Below, piece after piece: positions 46,812-57,188 of a stretch of DNA of 64,000 nucleotides. The position numbers and the translations under genes are program-made. Source of the stretch: Pomphorhynchus laevis (taxonomy: Eukaryota; Acanthocephala; Palaeacanthocephala; Echinorhynchida; Pomphorhynchidae); contig WNNJ02003028.1 in assembly GCA_012934845.2 (NCBI GenBank), forward strand, positions 124,001 to 188,000, in the 5' to 3' direction. The notes below the pieces were generated by a model that was given only the letters and a program-made list of their open reading frames with translations, ran no database searches and was not told where the DNA came from. Position 1 is the stretch's first letter, and each line of letters begins with the position of its first letter.

Positions 46812-47864
46812 GTGGAATGCTCCGCTAGCGGCTGTCAAATCTGGACATCAGTAACGCATAATTGTGCTTTGGGTCAGGAAACTTGTGGCGGGCCACCGTT
46901 CTACTGCGGATTCTGTGCGGCGAAACAAATCAACTTGTTAATAAAACGCTTAGAGCAATTGGAAATGGCATCGCAGCATGATCGAATTTCTCAAATTTCT
47001 GACAAATCTACTGAGACAGTGAAGGAGCCGCAAACTGTATCGCAACAAGATCGATTTTGTCAAGTTTATGATAAATCTACCAAGACAGTGACGGAGCCGC
47101 AAATTGTTACAACTAATGTATATTCACTCCCCGACACCCCACGTCCCGTCCTTCCCGTCTCGTCCCTCAATACCTTGCATCCATCAATCAAAATCACCTC
47201 CACCAACCTCCACTATCCTTCCACTCATAACCTTTCCTCACATCGCTTGCCACCCTCTTTATTATCATTATCCTCTATGTCTCCCGTCGTCAAACCAAAT
47301 CCCTCCAAATCATCAACTGACAGCTCTTCTATCATGATCTCACCTACTCACGTCAGTCGTCCTCCTTTACGGAAGCGCTTTGCTTCTCGCGATCGTTGCG
47401 TCATTGTTACTAATATCACGCATTCTATATCCTTATCTCCACGAGCACGTCTGGACCACGATGTTTCCGCCTTCAGATCAATCCTCTCTTCTATTGTTCC
47501 TTCGGATAAACCATCCTTTTTCAAGGACATTTCTCCTGTCGCATTCATCCGTCTAAAGAAATCTTCTCAATCTAATCCTTCCCAGCCCCCTCTCCTAAAA
47601 ATTGTTTTCAAGCATCGCTCTCACGCGTCTTCTGTCCTCTCACAACGATTCAAACTCATGTCATCTTCAACCACTCGAATTTTCCCCGATCGCGCCCCTT
47701 CTGAAATCGCTCAAATCTCTTCAGCCCGCATCGAAAAACGCCGTCGCGAGGAAAACGGCGAAACATCACTCTCCATCCGAAACATAGACGGAAATTTTCA
47801 AGTTGTCCACACCCGTCCAAAAATTCGATGGCGCTCCATCTCTCCTATGTGTCTTCTCCACTAG
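46812..47864 (+). CDS. LINE B ORF1 protein with N-terminal zinc finger
   Basis: A 350-residue intact frame. The N-terminus has the finger CSASGCQIWTSV ... FYCGFCAAKQINLL, the same arrangement as LINE A ORF1. A tandem duplication of about 25 residues follows (DRISQISDKSTETVKEPQ, then DRFCQVYDKSTKTVTEPQ). The middle is Ser/Pro-rich. The C-terminal 150 residues are basic (RDRCVIVTNITHSISLS, PVAFIRLKKSSQSN, LLKIVFKHRSHASSVLSQ) and resemble the RNA-binding half of LINE ORF1 proteins. The first ATG follows 76 bp of leader. The stop overlaps the start of the endonuclease frame by 37 bases, a common arrangement for ORF2 reinitiation in LINEs. Confidence 0.85.
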   Translation: MECSASGCQIWTSVTHNCALGQETCGGPPFYCGFCAAKQINLLIKRLEQLEMASQHDRISQISDKSTETVKEPQTVSQQDRFCQVYDKSTKTVTEPQIVTTNVYSLPDTPRPVLPVSSLNTLHPSIKITSTNLHYPSTHNLSSHRLPPSLLSLSSMSPVVKPNPSKSSTDSSSIMISPTHVSRPPLRKRFASRDRCVIVTNITHSISLSPRARLDHDVSAFRSILSSIVPSDKPSFFKDISPVAFIRLKKSSQSNPSQPPLLKIVFKHRSHASSVLSQRFKLMSSSTTRIFPDRAPSEIAQISSARIEKRRREENGETSLSIRNIDGNFQVVHTRPKIRWRSISPMCLLH

Positions 47865-48895
47865 ACTCTTTCGCCACAGCACACGGTTTCCGCCTCGGTC
47901 TCCTCAACACTAGATCTATTCTCAATAAATCCGATCTTATCCTCAACGTATTCACCAAGCAATCCATCGATCTCTTCTGCCTCACCGAATCCTGGCACTC
48001 AGATTCCGACGACCTTTCCATTCGCCGTCTGCTCTCTGCCGGTTGCTCCCTAGTCGAATCCGCCCGCCCCCTCAGCTCATACCCTTCTAAATCCTCTAAT
48101 CATGGCGGCATCGTCGCATTCGCGCGTCACCCAGCGTCTCTTCGCAAAATCAATCCCCCTTTCAGTCCTTGCTCTTTTGAATTGCTCACTTGTCGTTATT
48201 CTAACCCGATCACTCTAGATCTCGCCATTGTATACCGTCCTGGTTCATCAGCTCCCACAGCCTTATTTTTTACCGAACTCGCTGACCTCCTTTCTCATTG
48301 TTCTTTGTCCTCAATCCCTTCACTCGTTCTAGGCGACTTCAATATCCGCCTAGACCGCCCCTCTTCCACAGATTCCATCCGCTTCATCAACATTCTATCC
48401 AACTACAATTACAAACTAATCTCCACTGCCCCCACACATATACTTGGTGGGGCACTCGACATCATCGCTGTCCCCGATCATTTTGCTGCCTACACCTCAC
48501 TGTTTATCTCTGATCCTGGTCTATCCGATCACTTTCTTATCACCCTTGATCTCACTCGCAACCACACCCCTCCTCACACACCTACAATCCTACGTCGCCC
48601 TTGGAGAAATCTTGACCTCTCCCTTCTCCGCTCTGCCTTACTCAAATCGTCTCTATCATTACCCACAATAACATATTCATCTCCTCACGATCTCGCCTTT
48701 CTTTTCGACTCTGAACTCACATCCACTCTCGATATTCTCTTGCCCTTCAAGTCTCACCCACACCGTCGCTTGCACCGTGCCCCATGGTTTGACATCCAAT
48801 GTCCTACTCTCAAAGCGTCGACTCCGCCATGCTTTTCGAGTCTATCACCGCTCTCTCAGACGCGATTTCCGCTCGATCACTCCGTCTTTCCGTGA
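47828..48895 (+). CDS. LINE B ORF2, endonuclease part
   Basis: A 355-codon frame encoding an APE-type endonuclease: LGLLNTRSILNKSDLILN, LFCLTESWHSDSDD (catalytic Glu), HGGIVAFARHPASLRK, SLVLGDFNIRLDRP and DPGLSDHFLITLDL (catalytic Asp-His). The protein leaves the LINE register near 48815; the RT frame (LKRRLRHAFRVYHRSLRR) takes over. A one-base change there explains the split. Endonuclease motifs themselves are all present. Confidence 0.85.
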   Translation: MALHLSYVSSPLDSFATAHGFRLGLLNTRSILNKSDLILNVFTKQSIDLFCLTESWHSDSDDLSIRRLLSAGCSLVESARPLSSYPSKSSNHGGIVAFARHPASLRKINPPFSPCSFELLTCRYSNPITLDLAIVYRPGSSAPTALFFTELADLLSHCSLSSIPSLVLGDFNIRLDRPSSTDSIRFINILSNYNYKLISTAPTHILGGALDIIAVPDHFAAYTSLFISDPGLSDHFLITLDLTRNHTPPHTPTILRRPWRNLDLSLLRSALLKSSLSLPTITYSSPHDLAFLFDSELTSTLDILLPFKSHPHRRLHRAPWFDIQCPTLKASTPPCFSSLSPLSQTRFPLDHSVFP

Positions 48896-50724
48896 TTCCT
48901 ATCTTGCTCTTCGCCGGTCTCATCTCAACCTACTACGTACCAAATGCAACTCCTTCTGGCAGCATAAAATCATCACTTCATTCAACTCTAAGACTCTCTG
49001 GCATACTTTTAACTCAATCCTGGCTCGTTCCTCTAAGCCGTGCAACATCAATGCTAATGATTATTCGTCATTTCTCCAGATTAAATTATCCACGCTGCTC
49101 TCTCACACCCCGGTCTCCATCCTATCCCACTCTGCCCCGCCTAGCCTCATCCTTCCGGAACTCTTTCATCTTCTCCCTGTCTCACCTACAGAAATATCAT
49201 CTGTCCTCATGTCCTTGCCCAACAAAACCTCACCCGCCGATCCCCTGCCTACCCACATATTAAAATCTATATGCTCATCGATATCCCAATTTCTCACAAC
49301 CTTGTTTAACTCGTCCATCCGCAGTCGTATCTTCCCTTCACACTGGAAATCCGCAATCGTTCGTCCCCTCCTTAAAAAACAATCGCTCGACCCCTCCCTT
49401 CCTTCTAGCTATCGCCCCATTTCGCTACTCCCTACTCTTTCTAAGCTCTTAGAACGTTTTATCTTAATACAAATCAACGCTTATCTCTCCTCATCCAATC
49501 TGTACCCTCCTTACCAATCCGCTTTCCGCTCTAATCACTCGACAGAAATCGCATGCATAAAAGTGTACAACGACTTACTCATTTCTCGAGACAAGGCTCT
49601 ATATAGTGTTCTCATCTCCCTCGACCTCTCCTCCGCATTCGACATTGTCGACCACTCCGTCCTCCTTTCTCGCCTTCGTTATGATTACGGATTTTCTTCC
49701 TCCTCCGTAGCATGGTTCGCCTCATACCTATCCGACCGTTCCTTTCGCGTCTGTTCTAATTCATCATCCTCCCCTCCCATCCCTATTTTTTGCGGGGTCC
49801 CACAAGGTTCAGTCCTAGGTCCTATGCTTTTCTCTCTTCTGCTTGGCGATCTATCTCCGTTTATCAAACCTTACTCCTTTAAGGTCATGCAATACACCGA
49901 TGACATTCTAATCTATGCTCATGCACCCGCACATCGCATACACGATATCGGCATTTCTGCCTCCAACTGTCTTTCTTCTATCTACAAACGTCTCTCCAAT
50001 CTCCATCTCGTTCTAAACCCCGAAAAGTCCAAAATAATGTGGATCCTCCCCCGTAAACCAAACATATCTCTTCCCATTGTTTCTTTTGCCTCATCGATCA
50101 TCCCTATAGTCCACAATCTCACTTTCTTAGGCTTCCATTTCGATGATCACCTTCCCTTAAACACTTCGTCCGTGACAAGGTCCGCTCGTCTAACTTAATT
50201 CTCCGTTACATCCGCCGTATCCGCCCCCTTATCGACTTCCGTTCTTGTATGTCTCTTCTTTCATCGCTTCTTTTCCCTAAAATCGATTACTACTTTAACC
50301 TTTTCGCCAATTCTCCAAAATCCATCATCCTACCCCTACAACGAATAATCAACACCGTCGTTCGAGTGCTCTTTCGTCTCCGTCGCTTCGACCACACATC
50401 CACATATCTTGCCCAACTCTCCTGGCCCACCATCCACATCCGCATCAAACTCCGCCTTCTTCTCGTAACTTTTCGTCTCATCGCTGTCGGCTCCCCATCG
50501 TTCATCAACCTTCCTTTCTCAGACGATACTCGCCCTACCTCGCTATAGCTTCGTTCCTGTCATACCCTCTTACTCCACGTTCCTAATTACTCCAACAACT
50601 ACGGTCTCCGATCCTTCCTCGTCGCCGCCTCACTTGCCTGGAATCAACTCCCTCTCGACGTCCGCCGCGCCCCCTTCTTTATCACATTCAAACACCTCCT
50701 CCGTTCACACCTTCTCGACACCTG
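48777..50724 (+). pseudogene. LINE B ORF2, reverse transcriptase part
   Basis: The RT frame 48777-50198 has motifs KSAIVRPLLKKQSL, YRPISLLPTLSKLLER, QSAFRSNHSTEIACI, LISLDLSSAFDIVDH (motif A), CGVPQGSVLGPMLFSLLLGD (motif B) and MQYTDDILIYAH (motif C, with Thr in place of the usual Ala). Clade features fit CR1/L2. A frame change near 50165 moves the C-terminal domain to another register (MSLLSSLLFPKIDYYFNLF at 50249), and a stop at 50547 interrupts it before the end (SLAWNQLPLDVRRAPFF, stop near 50724). The YTDD residue and the breaks argue that this copy is inactive. Confidence 0.88.
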
Positions 50725-50802
50725 ATTCACAGTCTTGTTTTGTTGTGGTCATGTAAGCGTGCGCTGGCACGCATTTGCCACGTTAAAATAAATCGTTTTT
50801 TT

Positions 50803-50894
50803 AACAGTCATTAAAATCAGTAATTTCGCAATCGATATGTCAATGACTAATAACTCATTGCTAAAGCAAGTCTCTTTAGGTGGTCGAAAAACAA
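50803..50894 (+). mobile_element. MITE-like element X, second copy, right part
   Basis: CATTAAAATCAGTAATTTCG through GTCTCTTTAGGTGGTCG completes the element begun at 46666, matching 7963-8040 read on the other strand. It is followed by GATAAAAT, the second member of the 8-bp duplication in the PLE. Confidence 0.75.
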
Positions 50895-51905
50895 GATAAA
50901 ATTGAATTAATAAAATTGAATAATAAAATTGATAAAATTAATAAAATTAATAAAATTGAATTAATAAAATTGAATTAATACAACATAAAAATTTTGGTAA
51001 ATCAGAATTGTTTAAAAGTAATAGCATATATATTTAGACAAACACAAGATGTTCCAATGGGATGTAATAGTAGCGCAATTACAGCTGACTTATTTTTTAA
51101 GCTTTATGGAATATGAATTTGTTCGTAACTGTGTAAAAAATAAATCCAAACTATATAAAGATATGAAACATATGCTTCGGTAAATTTATGATATATGGTA
51201 TGAAACTCAAATAATTTTTATTTAATAAATTACCAAATTTGTTCAGGTATTCTTATTCTTAATAAAACAAATATTTACGATAAAGAATATATATAGATAA
51301 TATATAAAGTATAATAGCTATGCTCTATGTAGGTAGAATATATAGGATATATATAGATATGAACATTAAATTAGCATCAATTAAAACTACTATTAATTTA
51401 TATCGTAAAGATTGTATATTTAAATTTACAAAAAAAAACATTTTTTATTATCATTCATGCATACCATATAATATAAAATATAATACATTAAATAATGAAA
51501 TTTTAAGAATTGCAACAATATGTAATGATATTAACTTTCTTCAAAATCATTTAAATAATTTAATAGATACATATTTTAAACTAGGTTACTATAAAAATAA
51601 CATCAAGCAGAAAATAGTAAAATATATAAATCAACACAATAATATAAAGAATAAATTTAAACTCTTAAGTGGCAAATTTTTATGGATGGATAATAAATAA
51701 TATACTTTGCATTAGAATAAGATACTAGATAGTTATTTCAGAGGAAATACATCATTAGCATGTATTTGGCCCCGCTGCTATGTTGGGTAGAGGAGTTAGG
51801 GTCGAAACCTGATAGCATAGCAGTTCCTTCTGATGACCTCTAATTCTTATTCTGATACAACGTCTGTTATTTATTAGTCAATTCATAAAAATGACATTTA
51901 TTTTA
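50895..51905 (+). mobile_element. PLE copy P1, right part
   Basis: Resumes the PLE after the nested insertions. An expanded run of AATAAAATTGAATT (50903-50985) is followed by the RT catalytic region in decayed form and then a good C-terminal frame (51320-51703: KLASIKTTINLYRKD to FKLLSGKFLWMDNK and a stop). The 3' region follows: the paired arms CTGCTATG and CATAGCAG at about 51774 and 51816, CTTCTGATGACCTCTAATTC and the CAATTCATAAAAATGAC run. The next PLE copy begins directly at about 51906. Confidence 0.85.
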
Positions 51906-53245
51906 AATTTTATTTTTTAAGCAATTAAAGCACACTTTAAAAGATATTGCAATGTAATCGAAATGAATACTGGTATAAAACACTATTTCAGTATTAATTC
52001 TACAAAAGAATTTTTAGAACAGACAAAAGGAATAAATTTTCAAAATATAAATACGTACGATTTTAGTACGCTTTATACAAGTCTAGATTTAGTAGATATT
52101 AAAGAAGTATTAGTAAAATTAATTAATCTTATATTAGGAAAAAGATATACATATATATGTTATAATAATTATAACGCCTATCTAACAAAAATTAAACCAT
52201 CAAGTAAATATATATGGATAAGATTGAATTAATAGAATCCTAAAATATTTTGATAAATCAAAATTTTTTAAAAGTAGGGACATCTATATTTAGACAAGTA
52301 AAAGGTGTTCCAATGGGTGGTAATAGTAGCCCAATTATAGCTGACTTGTTTTTAAGCTTTATAGAATATGAATTTGTTCATAACTGTGTAAAAACTAAAT
52401 CTAAACTATATAAATATATGAAATATATGTTTCGATACATTGATGATATATGTGTATTTAATTCTAATAATTTTTATTCAATTAGTGAGCACGTTTATCC
52501 AGAAAGCATTATTCTTAACAAAACCAATATTAATGATAAAGAAGGTGTGAACATTAAAGATATGAACATTAAATTAACATTAACTAAAACTACTATTAAT
52601 TTATATCGTAAAGATGACATTTTTAAATTTACAAGAAACATTTTTTTTGCATGAGCATTCATGCATACCATATAATATAAAATATAATACATAAAATAAT
52701 GAAATTTTAAGAATTGCAACAATATGTAATGATATTGGCTTTCTTCTAAATCATTTAAATAATTTAATAGATACATATTTTAAACTAGGTTACTATAAAA
52801 ATAACATATATTTTAAAAGTAAAATCAATAAGAAAATCGTAAAATATATAAATCATCAGATATATAAATATATATCGTTATATAATATAACTATTTATAT
52901 TTGATAAATATTTATCAAATATATGGATCATTTTTGCACGATAAATAATTGCAATTTATTTGTAGAAGTAACTGACAATTCATTGTAACTTACAGTAAGT
53001 AAAGTAACTTATAGTTTATTGAAAGGAAATAAATGAGAGTATTGCTTGATTGCTGATATATTGCAGTTGTTAAATTTATCTTAAGAGCTGTGCAATAATT
53101 CTCGTGACTTTATTATCAGGCTACCACATGATAAAAAATAGTATTCCTGAAAATTGATTAAAAAGATTCTTAACCCTTAAAAATCTGTATTATAAAAAAT
53201 CTTAAGATTAAAATAATTAGTTTTTAATACAAAATACGTGGACAG
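51906..53245 (+). mobile_element. PLE copy P2: best-preserved reverse transcriptase
   Basis: Joined head to tail to copy P1. The RT has NTGIKHYFSINSTKEFLEQT (51966), NTYDFSTLYTSLDLVDIKE (motif A), GVPMGGNSSPIIADLFLSFI (motif B, 52297), MFRYIDDICVFNSNNF (catalytic YIDD, 52428) and LTKTTINLYRKDDIFKFTR. The coding region is broken in a few places and the 5' end is missing. Compared with P1 and the copy at 57189, the protein ends soon after the thumb with no GIY-YIG endonuclease after it. The DFSTLYTSL phrase is closer to the endonuclease-deficient Athena-type PLEs than to Penelope itself; this placement is tentative. The end is taken at AAAATACGTGGACA near 53240. Confidence 0.85.
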
Positions 53246-53339
53246 CTAATTATTTTAGGAATAAACATTTTACTGTTCAATCAATTTACACACTTGCAAT
53301 TTGTCGAATATTGACGCTATTATTAAATGCAATTATAAC

Positions 53340-53405
53340 GGTAGCACAGTTGATGATTACACGACAGCAGTTGATTTTCAAGTGGATCAACCTTGCGAAA
53401 TACGT
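53340..53405 (+). other. Weak candidate exon
   Basis: A frame reading KCNYNGSTVDDYTTAVDF then QVDQPCEI runs into GTAAGTAAAG at 53403, a good donor. The composition looks coding, but there is no ATG in frame upstream before a stop and no clear acceptor or continuing exon was found. I list it only as a possibility. Confidence 0.15.
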
Positions 53406-53479
53406 AAGTAAAGAATGTGATTATAAGACAAAGATTAAGATTTAAAATAATTACAAATGACTATAAATAATTAATCCAT

Positions 53480-53632
53480 AATTATATAAGATTTTATATA
53501 ATTTATATCTAGTAAAAATTTACAAATTAATAAATTATAATGATTTTATTTTACAAGGTAAAATAAAAAATTGAAATTTAAAATAAAAGTTCATTTTTAT
53601 GAATTGACTAATAAATATTCCTTCGTTTTTAG
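53480..53632 (-). mobile_element. Reverse PLE 3'-end fragment
   Basis: TTTTTATGAATTGACTAATA and the ATATAAGATTTTATATAATTTATATC run match the PLE tails at 5200-5800 and 11690-11810 in the same (reverse) orientation. No coding part is attached. Confidence 0.55.
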
Positions 53633-53774
53633 TAAAATATTAACATGTGTTTTGGTTTACGAAAAAATGTTTAAGAGCTGAACAGCTTTAAAATATATAA
53701 AGGAGCGGTTTGAAAAATATAATATCAATCGAAGTATTTGTTATTCAAACATTACAAACTATTTTACCGTAGCA

Positions 53775-54150
53775 ATAATCATTTAAAACTCGCTAAGTGT
53801 CGATTTATTTGGCAAACATCTTAATAAATTAAATTGAGTCAAATAGTCAAATATTTTATTTCTTATCACTTTTTATCGAGAAATATTTATTTTTAGGAAA
53901 GTCTTAAACGATAAACCCGACTTTTTAATGTATTTACATTATTTGAATTATGTAAAAAGAAAATCAAATTACATTTGTATAATCTAGATTTAAATATAAA
54001 AACGATTATTAACTTAAACAGTAACGATATTATACTGTGATATAAATATTAATTTATATCATAGCAAATTAATAGCATAGCAAATTAAAAGCAGTCAATA
54101 CTTGGAAAAGCAAAAGCTTCGTTTGATAATAATTTAGTGAGTAAATAATT
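53775..54150 (+). repeat. Dispersed repeat R3, plus copy (interrupted)
   Basis: AAAACTCGCTAAGTGTCGAT, TTATTTGGCAA and GAGTCAAATAGTCAAA, then after about 210 bp of extra sequence AGCAGTCAATACTTGGAAAA and TAATTTAGTGAGTAAA. The same blocks occur without the extra 210 bp, in reverse, at 55795-55965. The difference marks an insertion in this copy or a deletion in the other. Confidence 0.7.
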
Positions 54151-55790
54151 GTAATTTATTTGTATAAAATATTAAGGAAATTAATATTTCTTTAATATTT
54201 CTTTAAGGAAATTAACAACGCTTTATTGTAAATCTTTGCAACAGTTTAGTTTGCAAAGAAGCATGCTAATATATTAAAATGTTCAAAAATTCTTAAAATT
54301 AGTGTGCAGCTAAGCATTTGTAGGCAACATAACGAACACACCTATATTAGTAACAATTTTTGGGCTCTGGTTTTATTCAAACATTACCAATAGTTTGACC
54401 GTAGAGAAATATGTGATACCGACCGACCAATGTCGGACGTCTTTATAGATAGACGAGTGTTCTCAAGTTATAACTATTTAAACGTAAGATCAGTATAACC
54501 AACTATTGCCTTCCACACTCGACAATGACGTTAATTGATTTCCCAACGCAGTGGTATTTTCAATGCAAAATTAATTTCCATTGTAAATAGACCAAAATAC
54601 AATTTGTAAATTACAAGACATTTAGGGACGCATTTTTTAATCAGGCTATTTTCGATAAGAAGTGTACTATAGCACTTTCATGTTCTTAAATTGATCCATC
54701 TTTTTCAGTAGACAATTGAAAAATACGCTTATTACATAATGATTGCTAGCTGGTGAATTAGATTTTGTTTCCCTTTTGGTAACAATGTAAACCAATGTGT
54801 ATTTGTGAGAATATGTGTATTCCTGTTATTTTTACCATTTTGATGATGATAAAAATCCAACTTTAATGCATGTAGATTGTATTTGTAGATTTTACAGATA
54901 TATCTGTAATATATCGCTTAACTGTTATATATCTGCAATATATCGTCTGTATATTCATCAAGGGTAATTTGTTTATGGCCATTGATCAAATGCCAACATG
55001 ACTTATACAAATATAAAATACATCTTGTTTTGTTATCTAAAATCTAGCTTTCACATCAACAGAAATTATCAATAAATTATTGAAATTACTGGTGCGACTT
55101 TTCACTCTATGAAGAATAAAAAACTTGTAAATTAAATTATATTTAAAACAGAGTCACAGTTATAATTAATCATATTAAGAGAGTAAGTACTTCCACATTA
55201 TCTTGTTATTTTTCAGCTAAGCTTTATAATTTCAGTATTTATTTTGAATAAAATATCTAAAACAAATTGTCATAGCTCTACTTTAAAAGTAGTTGCACCT
55301 GTTTTTTAACTCCCATGTCTACATAAATTGTAGCATTGGTTCATTAGTGCATTTGCACCTTTGAGTAATAGCCCCTAAGTTACACGTGTTTAGCTGCAAA
55401 GCAAAAATCAGCTTGAGAACGATGGCTCCCGTGTTGTTTTGTATTTATCGTTTTAATATCACAAGTGGAAATTGTACATTTTCAAAAAGTAAACTTTTTT
55501 GAAACTGATTCACACATAATTATTTTTATAGACATTTATGAGTTTTTGTCTACTGCATCAAAAATCTAATTTGCAGTTGTCAACAATAGGTAGTTTCCGT
55601 GCAACCATGACGTATGTATATCTTTATTGATCTTCTATTTTTGAGATTGCTCCTAAATATGTTCAGTTAAAACTGTTCAGTTCTTAAACAATATTTACGT
55701 ATACCAAAACATGTCGCATTTACATCTAAATGTAATTCAACGTAGTCTATTAGACAGTCTAATATGTCTACTAAACATCATTTATGTCTA
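54150..55790. other. AT-rich spacer between inverted R3 copies
   Basis: No coding frame, RNA gene or named repeat. A phrase near 54370-54410 (TTATTCAAACATTAC ... TTTGACCGTAG) repeats one at 53740-53780, so part of R3's flank is duplicated here. A short tandem, GATATATCTGTAATATATCG, occurs near 54895-54950. Confidence 0.4.
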
Positions 55791-55794
55791 ATAC

Positions 55795-55965
55795 GTAGCA
55801 ATTTTTTTACTCACTAAATTATTGTCAAACGAAGATTTTGCTTTTCCAAGTATTGACTGTTTTTAATTTGCTATGCTAAGTTTTTGACTATTTGACTCAA
55901 ATTTATTGAAATTATTGCCAAATAAATCGACACTTAGCGAGTTTTAAATGATTACTGCTCTTATT
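55795..55965 (-). repeat. Dispersed repeat R3, minus copy
   Basis: Compact inverted copy of the repeat at 53775, with ACTCACTAAATTATTGTCAA, CCAAGTATTGACTG and CGACACTTAGCGAGTTTTAA. It lacks the central 210 bp of the plus copy. Confidence 0.7.
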
Positions 55966-56535
55966 AAACGGTTTTGGATTAAAAACCCTTGAATTTGAAT
56001 TATTTAATTTCGGTAATGTGTATTTATAAAAGATTTTCTAAGCATATTTTTCTCAATATATCTGATATTTTTACGATTATTTTTAAAGTATTTGCTTGAA
56101 ATGACAGTTCACCTGACGATTATTAAACAAGTATTTTTTAATAACTTTTGTTTTATCAATTACCATTCACCACGGAAGTTATTTATTAGTATTAATAAAA
56201 GAATTTAAAGTATAATTTTTCCACCAGTTAAAGTAATAAAGTACTAATAAAATAAATATTAATTATATAATATATCAGATAATATATTAATTGAACTTAT
56301 GCAACATAGTATATATAACATTTATATAATATATGTTATATATTAGACCATTATGTCACATATATAAACTATGATGCCAAATATATGTGTTAATATATTA
56401 AACTGTGTTATGGAATCATACATGTTTAATATGTCTATTAGACATATTTGCATATTAGACTATATGATATGCATAAACTAGCTTTATTCATTATACAGGT
56501 CAAATTTTTTGCAGACTTTGAATGGTCTGTAAATT

Positions 56536-56805
56536 GTGGCTAATGCAGGGTTAACCACGATTATGTATAATTGGATTGTTGTATTAACGGTTTATAGGTT
56601 AATTTCTTCTAATGATATTTATGCGTGTAGTAGTCGTCAGAATACACTACCGACAAGATATCATCTTAATGATAAACCAATTAGAAATGTAAATGATGTC
56701 GAGGATCTAGGAGTTGGTATGTTCGTTGATTTGTCTACTTTAGTTATATTGTTAATCTTTTATTGTTTACATTATAAACATGACAAACAAAAAATAAACC
56801 AGTAA
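56536..56805 (+). CDS. Doubtful 89-codon open frame with two hydrophobic segments
   Basis: A frame of 89 codons with a hydrophobic stretch near residues 8-24 and another near 66-82 (LSTLVILLIFYCLHY), separated by a polar region. It could encode a small membrane protein. No homologue is recognised, the flanks are simple AT repeats, and there is no evidence for transcription. It may be chance. Confidence 0.2.
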   Translation: MANAGLTTIMYNWIVVLTVYRLISSNDIYACSSRQNTLPTRYHLNDKPIRNVNDVEDLGVGMFVDLSTLVILLIFYCLHYKHDKQKINQ

Positions 56806-56939
56806 TATAATATTTTAATATAATATATTATTAAAGTATAAATATTTAGTGTAATATTCTATGTATATTACTATATAATAATATTTAGTATTTAATTTAT
56901 CATTGTTAGATACAACGAGTACTGTATCTAAAATTGTCC

Positions 56940-57180
56940 ACTTATCAGTTGTTTCTCTAAAATTCTAATTTTAGAGAAATTAAAAAAACTCTAAATTATT
57001 CTAATTTTAGAGTTCGTTTGCTAGAAACGAACAAATTCTAATACTGCCAAATTGTAATTAAAATTGTAACTTAATTTAAATATTAGGAGGTAAAAATGAA
57101 TATTGTATCTCAAATGATCGGCTTATCAATTGTTTCTCTAAAATTCTAATTTTGCTAGAAACGAACAAATTCTCTCTAAA
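56940..57180 (+). repeat. Repeat R4, first copies
   Basis: Blocks TCTCTAAAATTCTAATTTT, GCTAGAAACGAACAAATTCT and TTAGGAGGTAAAAATGAATA occur here one and a half times and continue at 57652 after a PLE insertion. A further copy lies at 60290. Unit length is about 150 bp. The PLE at 57189 landed inside it. Confidence 0.7.
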
Positions 57181-57188
57181 ATTTTATA

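Larger units (their letters stand above)
46736..50802 (+). mobile_element. LINE B1: near full-length CR1/L2-like LINE
   Basis: About 4.07 kb, with ORF1 (46812-47864), endonuclease (47828-48895), RT (48777-50198 and on to 50724) and a 3' tail ending CCACGTTAAAATAAATCG and a T run. Borders are exact because the surrounding element X is known uninterrupted at 7963; AAC appears on both sides and may be a short target duplication. It has at least two frame breaks and one stop within ORF2. It is much richer in GC than the host and uses C-ending codons heavily. Confidence 0.93.

Noticed and set aside
51780-51880. GAAA and CTGATGA in the PLE 3' region as a hammerhead
   Set aside because: The order would need a type II permutation, but helix II and III strands do not pair and the base after CTGATGA is C rather than G.
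57063-57100. AGGAGGTAAAAATG as a bacterial ribosome binding site and start codon
   Set aside because: It is part of eukaryotic repeat R4, has no open frame after it, and recurs only with that repeat.
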